Shown in pieces: positions 14,718 to 25,064 of a DNA stretch of 37,774 nucleotides (its first letter is position 1; each line of letters begins with the position of its first letter). The DNA comes from an uncultured Erysipelotrichaceae bacterium (lineage in GTDB: Bacteria > Bacillota_I > Bacilli_A > RF39 > UBA660). The stretch lies in contig CACXJP010000015.1 in assembly GCA_902768065.1 (NCBI GenBank), positions 1 through 37,774 of the forward strand, written 5' to 3'. The position numbers were made by a program, and so were the translations under genes. The notes below the pieces were generated by a model. The model saw only the letters and a list, made by a program, of their open reading frames with translations. It ran no database searches and was not told the origin of the DNA.

Positions 14718-16007
14718 ATGAAAAACATAAAGAAATTTGCAAAAAAATTACTAGCTATGATAGTTGCAACAACAATTATTTTAGCATCAACAACTTCAGT
14801 TAATGCAGCAGCAGAATCTATTCAACTTGGTGATGCATCATATGCAGGAAACTATATCGCAGGAGTTTATTTTAGTGATAAAAAAACAACTGACGGTAAG
14901 TATTTGTACTGTTTAGATATGCCAAAAACAACAGCACAAAACGTGAAAGCAACTTTAGTAAAAAACAGTAAGTATACTGACGGTGGATTAGTATATATCT
15001 TAAAAAATGGATATCCAACAAAATCTATCACAGGTGATAATCAAAAGGATTATTATATCACTCAAACAGCAGTATGGTGGTATCTAGATGAAGTTCACGG
15101 AACAACAAATTTAGGTGAACAATTTAAAAGCGAAGGTTCTGACAACTATGGTTTAAGAAAATATGTTAAGAACCTTGTAAACGAAGGTGTAAAACACAAA
15201 AATGATTCAACTGCAACAGGAACACCAAAATTAAAATTAACAACAAATAATATCGCAATGAACTTAATAGATGGATATTATAAATCAAGTGAAATAAGTG
15301 CTCAAACTGAAAACTTAGATTCATATAAAGTAACATTAGAAAATGCACCAGCAGGAACAATCATTGTAAAAAATGGTTCTGCTACAAATTATAGTGGTGA
15401 ATTCGTTGTTAAAGCAGAAGAAAGCTTTACAATTAAAGTACCAGAAGATAAAGTTACTGCTAAAACATTAGCAATTAAATTATCTGCAAAAGGTGTAGGG
15501 AATGCTCAATACAAAGCATATGAATATCAACCAGTTGATAAATCAATGCAAAATGTAGCATTATTAGAAAAAACTGCAGTAAGTGTAACATCAGCTTTAA
15601 CATTACAAATTACTAAAGAAGATAAACCAGTAATTAGTATTTTAAAAGTTGATCAAGATACACAAAAACCTTTAGCAGGTGCTGTACTATTAATTAAGAA
15701 TTCAAAAGGTGAGGAAGTTTACAAATTTGAAACTAAGAATGAAGCAGAAATTATTACTGATATCACTGAATATGGAACATATACTGTAGAAGAAGTATCT
15801 GCACCAGCAGGATATATCAAAAGTAATAGAACAGTTTCATTTACAATTGATAAAGAACATCCATCACATCAAATAACATTTGAAAATACAAAAGAAGTTA
15901 TTGTTCCTGATACAGCAAATACTTCATCAGTAATTATGATTATTTTAGGTATTGTCTTAACAGGAGCTGGATTAAACTTTGTTTACAAGAATAGAAAGAA
16001 AGCCTAA
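14718..16007 (+). CDS. Cell-wall-anchored adhesin with thioester (TQXA) and SpaA-like domains
   Basis: The 429-residue surface protein has a signal peptide (cleavage near VNA30) and an N-terminal thioester domain. C65 (in YCLD) and Q116 (in the TQTA motif) are placed to form the internal Cys-Gln thioester used for covalent host attachment. A middle region (about 165-300) follows, then a SpaA/Cna-B-like domain (about 305-391). K310, the E-box YTVEE (E358/E359) and N390 could form a stabilising isopeptide bond. The C-terminus is a sorting signal: VPDTA (396-400), a hydrophobic helix, and KNRKKA. VPDTA departs from LPXTG. GAGGGGG precedes ATG 14718. The sortase gene overlaps its 3' end. Confidence 0.88.
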   Translation: MKNIKKFAKKLLAMIVATTIILASTTSVNAAAESIQLGDASYAGNYIAGVYFSDKKTTDGKYLYCLDMPKTTAQNVKATLVKNSKYTDGGLVYILKNGYPTKSITGDNQKDYYITQTAVWWYLDEVHGTTNLGEQFKSEGSDNYGLRKYVKNLVNEGVKHKNDSTATGTPKLKLTTNNIAMNLIDGYYKSSEISAQTENLDSYKVTLENAPAGTIIVKNGSATNYSGEFVVKAEESFTIKVPEDKVTAKTLAIKLSAKGVGNAQYKAYEYQPVDKSMQNVALLEKTAVSVTSALTLQITKEDKPVISILKVDQDTQKPLAGAVLLIKNSKGEEVYKFETKNEAEIITDITEYGTYTVEEVSAPAGYIKSNRTVSFTIDKEHPSHQITFENTKEVIVPDTANTSSVIMIILGIVLTGAGLNFVYKNRKKA

Positions 16008-16635
16008 TAAAAATAAAAAAGAAAAAAACTCTCCCAGTGTAACGGCTTTTATTGGAGCTTTACTAACACTAGCTGGAGTTTTTTTTCTTTCATATAATTA
16101 TATAGAGGCAGAAAAAGTTTACGCTTATGACTATATGTCAAAAGCCTTCTATAATGGTACAGATGTAGTAGTCGTACCTGCAGAAGAAATAGAAGAAGAA
16201 AATGATGATGGTCTACCTGAAGAGGTTACAAATGACTATATTGGATATTTAACAATACCAAAAATAAATTTAACTAAAGGATTTTTAGATATAAGATCTA
16301 CTGAAAACGATGTGGACAAAAACCTTCTAGTTGTAGAAGGATCTAATTATCCTGATAAAGAACAAGGTAATTTTATAATTGCTGGACATTCAGGAACTGG
16401 ATGGAATTCATTCTTTAATGATTTATATAAATTGAATGAAAATGATACAGTTTATGTTACATATAAAGGTAAAAAATATATATACTTAATAAAGAATATA
16501 TATAAACAACCTAAAATAGGTAAACTAGCAATATATAGAGATTATACAAAAACAACACTTACATTAATTACATGTACAAATAATGACTCGACAACACAAA
16601 CAGTGTATATTGCAGAATTATCTAGTGTAGAATAA
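15979..16635 (+). CDS. Dedicated sortase, class uncertain, lacking the usual active-site arginine
   Basis: The 218-residue sortase has an N-terminal membrane helix (about 22-40), an acidic linker (65-85) and a sortase domain. The domain carries the catalytic histidine H137 in AGHSGTGW and cysteine C199 in TLITC. The usual active-site arginine, ten to thirteen residues after the cysteine, is missing: the aligned strand reads TTQTVYIAEL, with T208 or Q207 at that place and no arginine downstream. The only usable start is TTG 15979, preceded by AGGAG (15962-15966), which overlaps the adhesin gene by 29 bases and implies coupled translation. The adhesin with its VPDTA signal is the obvious substrate. 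Confidence 0.87.
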   Translation: MFTRIERKPNKNKKEKNSPSVTAFIGALLTLAGVFFLSYNYIEAEKVYAYDYMSKAFYNGTDVVVVPAEEIEEENDDGLPEEVTNDYIGYLTIPKINLTKGFLDIRSTENDVDKNLLVVEGSNYPDKEQGNFIIAGHSGTGWNSFFNDLYKLNENDTVYVTYKGKKYIYLIKNIYKQPKIGKLAIYRDYTKTTLTLITCTNNDSTTQTVYIAELSSVE

Positions 16636-16658
16636 AAATTTAAAGGGGGTTAGGGAAA

Positions 16659-17687
16659 ATGAGTAAGTTATCACTTATAGAGAAATTGAATATTTTGTTT
16701 AAGACTTCAATAGACTCGAAACTACCATTCGTATTTCTTGCTTTATTGATATTTATAGGTATTTTTCTATTTAAAACAAATAAGAAAAATGAAAAAACAA
16801 ATAAAATAATATATTGTGTAACTACAGTATTAATACTATTAATTGTAGTCGTATCCTATCATGAATCTATAGGAAAAATGATTACGTATATGATGAATAA
16901 TTTCTTTATTGTAGCATTTTTCCCAAACCTAGCTATATATATGGCTGCATTAATAGCAACCAACATAATTGTTTGGATAAGTATATTTAGTTACAAATCA
17001 TCTAAGCAAATTAAACTATTAAATATTACAGTTTATATTATAATGAATTACTTATTTGCATTAATACTAAGCACAGTAAAAACTAGTAATCTTGATATAT
17101 TTAGTCAAACATCAATTTACGCAAATGAAACAGCAAGTGCTTTAATCTCATTATCAAGCACAGTATTCATCATTTGGGTAGTATTCTTAGTAATCTATAA
17201 AATATTATTAATATATATTAGAAAAGACTATAAACCAAAAGTTAAAAAAGTAATTGTAAGAAGAAAAGTAAAAAAACTACCAGAAAATTTTATGCCATTA
17301 GATAATCCAAGATATATCTATGGAACAGCACCAAAGAAAAACAAAGTTGTAGTCGAAAAAGTAAAAGTAGAAAAACAAAGAGATGAAAGTGAAGAAATTT
17401 CAAAAATTGGAAATCTATTCACATTAGAAGACTATAAATTATTATTAAAGATGCTTAATGAACAAAAAGCAAAAGAACAAGCAGAAACCACAAATATTAA
17501 GAAAGAATCAGTAGAAACATTATCAGAAGATGATGACTTTGAATTAGATGATTTCTTTACTGATGATATAAAAGAAGAACCAAAAGTTGAGGTTCATGAA
17601 GTAAAAACACAAATTGAAATACCAGAAGATGAACAAAGAGAATTGAAAAAATATAATGAATTATTAGAATTATATGGAATACACTAA
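16659..17687 (+). CDS. Multi-pass membrane protein of the sortase operon, function unknown
   Basis: The 342-residue protein has about five hydrophobic segments in residues 20-205. A basic stretch (KVKKVIVRRKVKK) and a charged, probably cytoplasmic C-terminal half of about 130 residues with acidic runs (EDDDFELDDFF) follow. I recognise no family. It follows the sortase by 23 bases with a strong ribosome binding site and ends at a terminator, so it belongs to the adhesin-sortase operon. It might organise or regulate surface display, which is inference only. Confidence 0.75.
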   Translation: MSKLSLIEKLNILFKTSIDSKLPFVFLALLIFIGIFLFKTNKKNEKTNKIIYCVTTVLILLIVVVSYHESIGKMITYMMNNFFIVAFFPNLAIYMAALIATNIIVWISIFSYKSSKQIKLLNITVYIIMNYLFALILSTVKTSNLDIFSQTSIYANETASALISLSSTVFIIWVVFLVIYKILLIYIRKDYKPKVKKVIVRRKVKKLPENFMPLDNPRYIYGTAPKKNKVVVEKVKVEKQRDESEEISKIGNLFTLEDYKLLLKMLNEQKAKEQAETTNIKKESVETLSEDDDFELDDFFTDDIKEEPKVEVHEVKTQIEIPEDEQRELKKYNELLELYGIH

Positions 17688-17717
17688 CTACTCAAATAAT
17701 TGAGTAGTTTTTCTTTT
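17686..17717 (+). terminator. Terminator of the adhesin-sortase operon
   Basis: AACTACTCAA (17686-17695) pairs perfectly with TTGAGTAGTT (17700-17709) around ATAA, then a T-rich tail. Confidence 0.9.
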
Positions 17718-17736
17718 AATGAATACTAAAATAAGG

Positions 17737-17742
17737 TATAAT
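17737..17742 (+). promoter_or_regulatory. -10 element of the pcrA promoter
   Basis: Perfect TATAAT (17737-17742) 26 bases upstream of the start codon. The -35 region lies in the T tail of the preceding terminator and is poor. Confidence 0.5.
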
Positions 17743-17768
17743 TATAAAGGACAGGAAGTGTATAATAT

Positions 17769-19865
17769 ATGAATTTAGATGAATTAAATGATAGACAGAA
17801 AGAGGCAGTGTTATATAATGATGGACCTCTTCTTATAATAGCAGGAGCAGGAGCAGGAAAAACAAAAACTCTTACTACAAAAATAGCTTTTTTAATAGAA
17901 GAAAAGAATGTTAGCCCATATAGTATTTTAGCAATTACATTTACTAATAAAGCAGCAAAGGAAATGAAAGACAGAATCCATATGCAAATAGGTGATCTTG
18001 CAAAGAAACTACAAGTATCTACTTTCCATAGTTTTGGTCTAAAACTACTAAGAGAAAATTATGAAACACTTGGATATGATAAAAACTTTGTAATAATGGA
18101 TAGTGATGATTCTTTAACTGTAGTAAAGAAAATCATAAAAGATATGGGATATGATCCTAAAATATATAATCCAAGGGCAATAAGAAATAAGATAAGTAGT
18201 TGTAAAAATGAAATGATGTCTCCAGAGGCATATGAAAGACTAGCGGTAAGTGATTACGAAAAAGTAGTAAAAGAAGTATATGAAAAATATAATGTAAAAC
18301 TACAAAAAAATAATTCTGTTGACTTTGATGATTTACTTCTATTGCCAATTGAATTATTTAAAAAGCATCCAGACGTTCTAAAAAGATATCAAGATTTATA
18401 CAAATATATTCTTATTGATGAGTATCAAGATACAAATGAAGCTCAATATATACTTACAAAATTATTAAGTGAAAAAAATAGATTAATAACATGTGTTGGA
18501 GATGATTCTCAAAGTATCTATAGTTTTAGAGGAGCAAATTATAAAAATATATTAAACTTTGAAAAAGACTATAAAGATGCTAAAACAATTCTTCTTGAAG
18601 AAAATTATAGATCAACGAGCAACATTCTAGATGCAGCAAACCAAGTAATAAAAAATAATAAGATGAGAAAAGATAAGAACCTTTGGACATCAAGAGGAAT
18701 AGGAGAGAAAATCAAATATTATAGAGCATACAATGAAAGAGATGAAGCTCAGTATGTAATTAGGAAAATAAAAGAATTAACAAACAGAAATGTTGAGTAT
18801 AAAGATATCGCGGTATTATATAGGACAAATGCTCAATCACGTGTTTTAGAAGAAGAAATGCTAAAAGAAAATATGCCATATAGAGTAGTTGGATCTTTCT
18901 ACTTCTATTCAAGAAAAGAAATAAAAGATTTAATTGCATATTTAAGGTTAATTCATAATTATAAGGATAATGTTTCCTTACTAAGAGTTATTAATACTCC
19001 TAAAAGAGGTATAGGACTTAAAACTATTGAGAACCTTACAAGAAAAGCAGATGAAGCAGGAATAAGTATATATGAGGCCATAACATCTGGAAAAGAATTA
19101 CAATTTAAAGAATTAATCGAAAGATTAAAAAAAGTATCAGAAGATTTAACTTTAACTGAATTAATTGATAAAGTACTAGATGCAACAGGAATTAAACAAG
19201 AATTAGAAAGTGAAGGAACACTAGAGTCAGAAGTAAGACTTGAAAACTTAGAGGAATTTAAATCAATTACTAAATCTTTTGAAGAAAGAGAAGGATTAAT
19301 TTCTCTAGAAGAATTCTTGCTTGAAATAAGCTTAATAAGTGATGTTGAAGAGTATAAAGACGATCCAAATAGAATAAGTTTAATGACCGTACACTCAGTA
19401 AAAGGACTAGAATTTAATCATGTCTTTGTAGTTGGTATGGAAGAAGGAATCTTTCCACATGTTAATTCATTAATGGAAAACTCGGAGATAGAAGAAGAAA
19501 GAAGATTATGTTATGTTGCCATAACAAGAGCAAAAGATGATCTACATCTTATAAATGCCAGAAGAAGAACTTTATATGGTAATGAACAAATAAATCCAGT
19601 AAGTAGATTCATTGGAGAAATAAATAGTGACTTGCTAGAAACAAATGCTAAAGATGAAATTCCAAAGAAGGAAGAAAAAATTGAAGTAGGTGAAATGTTT
19701 AGAGAAGAAGAAGTGGACTATCAAGTTGGAGACTTTGTATATCACGAAACATTTGGAACAGGAAAAGTTGTAGAAGTAACAAATACTCTAGTAAGTGTAG
19801 CATTTAAACATCCTCATGGAATAAAGAAACTAATGAAAAATCATAAGAAACTATCTAAAGTATAG
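17769..19865 (+). CDS. pcrA: ATP-dependent 3'-5' DNA helicase PcrA (UvrD family)
   Basis: The 698-residue superfamily 1A helicase works in DNA repair and rolling-circle replication. The motifs appear in order: Q motif LNDRQKEAV, Walker A GAGAGKT (K31), ITFTNKAAKEMKDR, Walker B LIDEYQDTN, GDDSQSIYSFRGA, LEENYRS, then SVKGLEFNHVFVVGMEEG and the RRLCYVAITRAK segment. The C-terminal tail holds the small Tudor-like fold typical of PcrA (VGDFVYHETFGTGKVVEV, then a basic end), which binds RNA polymerase in Bacillus. The length is a little below B. subtilis PcrA (739). ligA lies about 2 kb downstream; in B. subtilis the two are adjacent. Confidence 0.97.
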   Translation: MNLDELNDRQKEAVLYNDGPLLIIAGAGAGKTKTLTTKIAFLIEEKNVSPYSILAITFTNKAAKEMKDRIHMQIGDLAKKLQVSTFHSFGLKLLRENYETLGYDKNFVIMDSDDSLTVVKKIIKDMGYDPKIYNPRAIRNKISSCKNEMMSPEAYERLAVSDYEKVVKEVYEKYNVKLQKNNSVDFDDLLLLPIELFKKHPDVLKRYQDLYKYILIDEYQDTNEAQYILTKLLSEKNRLITCVGDDSQSIYSFRGANYKNILNFEKDYKDAKTILLEENYRSTSNILDAANQVIKNNKMRKDKNLWTSRGIGEKIKYYRAYNERDEAQYVIRKIKELTNRNVEYKDIAVLYRTNAQSRVLEEEMLKENMPYRVVGSFYFYSRKEIKDLIAYLRLIHNYKDNVSLLRVINTPKRGIGLKTIENLTRKADEAGISIYEAITSGKELQFKELIERLKKVSEDLTLTELIDKVLDATGIKQELESEGTLESEVRLENLEEFKSITKSFEEREGLISLEEFLLEISLISDVEEYKDDPNRISLMTVHSVKGLEFNHVFVVGMEEGIFPHVNSLMENSEIEEERRLCYVAITRAKDDLHLINARRRTLYGNEQINPVSRFIGEINSDLLETNAKDEIPKKEEKIEVGEMFREEEVDYQVGDFVYHETFGTGKVVEVTNTLVSVAFKHPHGIKKLMKNHKKLSKV

Positions 19866-19877
19866 TTTCTTTTTTTC
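19845..19877 (+). terminator. Terminator of pcrA
   Basis: AAGAAACTAT (19845-19854) pairs with ATAGTTTCTT (19862-19871) around a seven-base loop, with a T run. The stop codon is in the right arm. Confidence 0.88.
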
Positions 19878-19915
19878 TTTTATAAATAAAAGTTATATTT
19901 AAAAAAATATATTTA

Positions 19916-19924
19916 TGCTATAAT
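19916..19924 (+). promoter_or_regulatory. Extended -10 promoter of the nucleotidyltransferase gene
   Basis: TGCTATAAT (19916-19924), a full extended -10. No clear -35. The ribosome binding site TAGGAGGA follows just before ATG 19957. Confidence 0.6.
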
Positions 19925-19956
19925 TAAAATACAATTAACTATTAGGAGGAAAATAA

Positions 19957-20877
19957 ATGAACAAAGATATAACATTAGTTATTTTAGCAGCAGGAATGGG
20001 AAGCAGATTTGGAGGTTTAAAGCAAATCGAACCAATGGGGCCAAACAAAGAATTTATCATAGATTATTCAATTTATGATGCAATAAAGGCAGGTTTTAAC
20101 AAGGTTGTATTTTTAATCAAAGAAGAAAATTATGAAATTTTTAAAGAAACAATAGGATCTAGGGTAGAACCTCATATAAAAGTTGAATATTGTTTCCAAA
20201 AGAATGACAATCTACCTGAGGGATATAGTTTGCCAGAAGAAAGAGTAAAACCACTAGGAACCGCACATGCAATACTATGTTGTAATAAGAAGGTAAATGA
20301 ACCATTTATGATAATAAATGCTGATGATTTTTATGGAAGAGATGCATTTATTAAAGGAGCAGAGTTCTTAAGAAATCTAAAAGATGAAAAACCATACCCA
20401 TATGGAATGATAGGATATTTAGTAAAAAACACTATTACTGAAAATGGAACAGTAAAAAGAGGTGTATGTAATGTTGAGGATGGATTCCTTACTAAAATTA
20501 CTGAAAGTTCTGTAGGAAGAAATGAAAATGGAGTAATAATAGCAAAACCACTAGATGAAAAATTAGAGAAATTTTCAGTAGATGATGATGATACTGTTTC
20601 AATGAATATGTTATTATTCACTCCAAGTATATTCAAATATATTGAAAATCATTTTAAAGACTTTTTAGATAATAACAAAGATGATTTAGAAAAATGTGAG
20701 TATTTAATACCAGATGTCTTATTTGAATCAATTGAAGAAAAATATTCAACATGTAAAGTTATTTCAACAACAGCAACTTGGTATGGTGTAACATATAAAG
20801 AAGATGCACCACAAGTAAAAGAGGAATTAAAAAAATTGCACGATAATGGAGAATATCCACAGAATTTGTGGAAATAA
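19957..20877 (+). CDS. NDP-sugar pyrophosphorylase-type nucleotidyltransferase
   Basis: The 306-residue GT-A-fold nucleotidyltransferase begins with the NTP-binding loop LAAGMGSRFGGLKQ. It has the base-contacting GTAHA near residue 103 and the metal-binding NADDFYG near 123. These features place it with sugar-1-phosphate or alcohol-phosphate nucleotidyltransferases. The exact substrate is not readable. The C-terminal half is specific to a stand-alone subfamily and ends in GVTYKEDAPQVKEEL. It has its own promoter and terminator and lies between pcrA and ligA, so it is an independent unit, perhaps serving cell-surface glycan or teichoic acid precursors. Confidence 0.85.
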   Translation: MNKDITLVILAAGMGSRFGGLKQIEPMGPNKEFIIDYSIYDAIKAGFNKVVFLIKEENYEIFKETIGSRVEPHIKVEYCFQKNDNLPEGYSLPEERVKPLGTAHAILCCNKKVNEPFMIINADDFYGRDAFIKGAEFLRNLKDEKPYPYGMIGYLVKNTITENGTVKRGVCNVEDGFLTKITESSVGRNENGVIIAKPLDEKLEKFSVDDDDTVSMNMLLFTPSIFKYIENHFKDFLDNNKDDLEKCEYLIPDVLFESIEEKYSTCKVISTTATWYGVTYKEDAPQVKEELKKLHDNGEYPQNLWK

Positions 20878-20887
20878 AGTGTAAAGA

Positions 20888-20919
20888 ATATGTAATAATA
20901 GTATTACATATCCTTTTTT
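20888..20919 (+). terminator. Terminator of the nucleotidyltransferase gene
   Basis: ATATGTAATA (20888-20897) pairs with TATTACATAT (20902-20911) around ATAG, followed by CC and six T residues. Confidence 0.85.
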
Positions 20920-20920
20920 A

Positions 20921-20949
20921 TTGAATTTTTATAAAGAGAAAACTATAAT
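20921..20949 (+). promoter_or_regulatory. Promoter of the type I membrane surface protein gene
   Basis: TTGAAT (20921-20926), 17-bp spacer, TATAAT (20944-20949). The TTG of the -35 is in frame with the gene and could be mistaken for its start codon. Confidence 0.75.
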
Positions 20950-20968
20950 AATAATAAAGGTGGAGTAT

Positions 20969-21916
20969 ATGAAAAAGAAAGTATTATTATTTTTATTAAT
21001 TGTAGTGACAATGATATCTACAATACAAGTTAATGCTGATGAAGCATGGCCAAAAAGTTTTACTTACGGAGATTATCAATATTCAGTTGAAGGTGTAATA
21101 TTAAATTTATATGAAATAACTGAAACAGAAGATAATGATGGAGAAACAACAAGGAGTTCAATTAACTTTTTACATGATGAACCTACAAGGACAATAGATA
21201 TTAGTGCTGAGGGTTATACTATTAATCCTGAGTATAAAGAAAGAAAAGTAGGATATTCAGATGGTTTAATAATAGATATTAACTTGAATATAACAAAAGA
21301 ACAAATTGAAGCTTTACTTCAAAATGAATTAACAAATGATAATAAAGAATATCTTGTAGAATTAGCAGTTAAATATAAATTTACACAAATGCCAGATATA
21401 TATACACATACATACAAAGTTAACATACTAAAATCATTAATGAATTTATTTGTAGAAAATTCATCTAATGATTTAAATCTAATTAATATGAAAGAAACAA
21501 ATTACCAAGTTTTAGATTTAATGAGTATTGAAAGAACTGATACTGGTAAAAAGTTAGATGTTGATTTAAATCCAACAAGAGAAAGTTCTTATGCAACAGG
21601 TTCAATTAATTACCAAGCATTATTTAAAAATGCTGTTACATCAAGTGAAGAAACACCAGCATATGTAATAATGTTTACTAATAATGACAATGTAGATAAC
21701 ATTTTAGATGCATTAATAGCAATAGAAGAGGAAGAAAAACAAGAACTTGCAAGTAATAGTAATAAAAATGATGATAAACAAGTTGTAAAGGTTGATGATA
21801 CAAGCTTATCAACACAAATATATTTATATACAATAAGTTTGATTGCATTATTATTAGGATCAATCTTAATAATAATTACAATTGAACAACAAAAACACAA
21901 TCAAAAACAACAATAA
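20969..21916 (+). CDS. Surface protein with signal peptide and C-terminal membrane anchor, unknown function
   Basis: The 315-residue protein has a signal peptide (MKKKVLLFLLIVV, cleavage near VNA24) and an extracytoplasmic domain of about 250 residues without cysteines. One C-terminal membrane helix (about 278-302, LYTISLIALLLGSILIIITI) and a short polar tail (EQQKHNQKQQ) follow. There is no LPXTG-like signal, so anchoring is by the helix. I recognise no domain. ATG 20969 is chosen because AAAGGTGGAG directly precedes it and because upstream in-frame codons fall in the promoter. It is a monocistronic unit between the nucleotidyltransferase and ligA. Confidence 0.78.
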   Translation: MKKKVLLFLLIVVTMISTIQVNADEAWPKSFTYGDYQYSVEGVILNLYEITETEDNDGETTRSSINFLHDEPTRTIDISAEGYTINPEYKERKVGYSDGLIIDINLNITKEQIEALLQNELTNDNKEYLVELAVKYKFTQMPDIYTHTYKVNILKSLMNLFVENSSNDLNLINMKETNYQVLDLMSIERTDTGKKLDVDLNPTRESSYATGSINYQALFKNAVTSSEETPAYVIMFTNNDNVDNILDALIAIEEEEKQELASNSNKNDDKQVVKVDDTSLSTQIYLYTISLIALLLGSILIIITIEQQKHNQKQQ

Positions 21917-21922
21917 AATAAG

Positions 21923-21945
21923 AAAAGAGAGTAATCTCTTTTTTT
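21923..21945 (+). terminator. Terminator before ligA
   Basis: AAAAGAGA (21923-21930) pairs with TCTCTTTT (21935-21942) around GTAA, with further T residues to 21945. Confidence 0.85.
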
Positions 21946-21959
21946 ATATACTTAAAAAA

Positions 21960-21968
21960 TGGTATAAT
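21960..21968 (+). promoter_or_regulatory. Extended -10 promoter of ligA
   Basis: TGGTATAAT (21960-21968), full extended -10. The -35 position falls in the T tail of the preceding terminator. AGGTGAT is the ligA ribosome binding site (21979-21985). Confidence 0.65.
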
Positions 21969-21976
21969 ATAAGTAG

Positions 21977-23968
<1,992 letters not shown>

Positions 23969-23971
23969 TTA

Positions 23972-24010
23972 AAAAACTTTAATCAAATTGAATCAATGAT
24001 TAAAGTTTTT
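23972..24010 (+). terminator. Terminator of ligA
   Basis: A 14-bp perfect stem (23972-23985 with 23997-24010, AAAAACTTTAATCA and its complement) around an 11-base loop, ending in five T residues. Confidence 0.85.
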
Positions 24011-24037
24011 CATTGAAATCTCAGAGAGAAGATATTC

Positions 24038-24066
24038 TTTACAAAAACATGATTTTATTATATAAT
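24038..24066 (+). promoter_or_regulatory. Promoter of the acidic membrane/OB-fold protein gene
   Basis: TTTACA (24038-24043), 17-bp spacer, TATAAT (24061-24066). Confidence 0.7.
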
Positions 24067-24106
24067 ATGTAATATGCAGCAAGAAATGACTTGATGGGGT
24101 GAAATT

Positions 24107-24901
24107 ATGATAAGTAGTTCTATGAATAAAAAGACTGTGGAAGAACAATCTGAAGAAAATAAAAAAACTTATATAGATGATGCAGAAGAATACTATATCT
24201 ATACAGAAGGTAATGATGATATAGAAGAATATAGAATTGTATCTGATGAAGAAGAAATAGAAGAAGAAATAGAAGAAGAAAAAGAAGTTGTGGAAGAAAA
24301 GCCAAGAAAAAAGAAAAACTTTAGACTATTAAATAGAATAATTAATATAATATTAGTAATTGCCTTAATAATTCTATTTTTAGTAACGTTAGATATAGTT
24401 TTGATTACTAAATATCAAAAAGGACCTATATTCGCAATTCCAGTTAAAACATATCAGGATGGTGGAACAAAAGAGTATTATGGAATAGGTTATAAAGTAA
24501 TAAAGTATAATCAATTACAAGGAAGAAGAGACATGGAAATAGGCACATATAAGCTAAAGTATAATACTGAACCAATAGATATATCTGCACTAGATCTATC
24601 AATAGAATTAAATAATGATAAAGATAAAGCGTTTGAAAAATATAATAAAAAATTTATAAGAATCAACGGTATATTGAAAGAGTATAATACAAAAGATAAT
24701 AAAGTCACAATAGGATATATAGATGAGGATGGAAAATATTCTGTGGATATAATTTGTAATATGGCATCAGACAAAAGGGAATTAAAAAGACTAGAAATAT
24801 TTAAAGAAACCACAGTAATAGGTGTAGTTACAGACTATGATGAAGAAACAGATAGTAATCCAATAACACTTTATATGAGCAATTGTTTTGCGGAACAGTA
24901 G
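24107..24901 (+). CDS. Membrane protein with acidic cytoplasmic tail and extracytoplasmic OB-like domain
   Basis: The 264-residue protein has a cytoplasmic N-terminus of about 65 residues that is strongly acidic (EEEIEEEIEEEKEVVEE), then RKKK and a membrane helix (about 77-101). Outside is a segment with GPIFAIPVKTYQDGGTKEYYGIGYKV, which I have seen in small Bacillota membrane proteins. The last 90 residues (KFIRINGILKEY...VTIGYIDEDGKYSVDIICN...) look like the OB-fold tRNA_anti-like family. It sits where B. subtilis has yerH (a CamS-like lipoprotein) between ligA and gatC. GGGGTGA precedes ATG 24107. Function is unknown; the OB call is by eye. Confidence 0.7.
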   Translation: MISSSMNKKTVEEQSEENKKTYIDDAEEYYIYTEGNDDIEEYRIVSDEEEIEEEIEEEKEVVEEKPRKKKNFRLLNRIINIILVIALIILFLVTLDIVLITKYQKGPIFAIPVKTYQDGGTKEYYGIGYKVIKYNQLQGRRDMEIGTYKLKYNTEPIDISALDLSIELNNDKDKAFEKYNKKFIRINGILKEYNTKDNKVTIGYIDEDGKYSVDIICNMASDKRELKRLEIFKETTVIGVVTDYDEETDSNPITLYMSNCFAEQ

Positions 24902-25002
24902 TAAATGATAGTTTTTCTTTAATTTATTCAAATATCATGATTGTTTCAATAATAAAAAATCTAGAACAAATAATAAAGTAAAAGAAAGTTAACCATAATA
25001 AG

Positions 25003-25032
25003 AAGATAATATTCAAATATTGTCTTTTTTTT
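25003..25032 (+). terminator. Terminator before gatC
   Basis: AAGATAATA pairs with the segment ending at 25026 (nine pairs, one G-U) around a six-base loop, followed by eight or more T residues. Confidence 0.65.
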
Positions 25033-25040
25033 GGTATAAT
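25012..25040 (+). promoter_or_regulatory. Promoter of gatCAB
   Basis: Extended -10 TGGTATAAT (25032-25040). A weak -35, TTCAAA (25012-25017), lies 17 bp upstream inside the preceding terminator, so the two signals overlap. AAGGAGG (25051-25057) is the gatC ribosome binding site. Confidence 0.65.
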
Positions 25041-25064
25041 AATTAAGTTGAAGGAGGCCTTATT

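Noticed and set aside
20921..20968. Longer start (TTG 20921) for the helix-anchored surface protein
   Set aside because: The TTG is the -35 box of a good promoter, and the ATG at 20969 has a ribosome binding site and begins a normal signal peptide.
24240..24300. Microsatellite-type phase variation in the acidic repeat
   Set aside because: The repeat units are multiples of three bases, so copy changes would not shift the frame; it is simply an acidic low-complexity tail.
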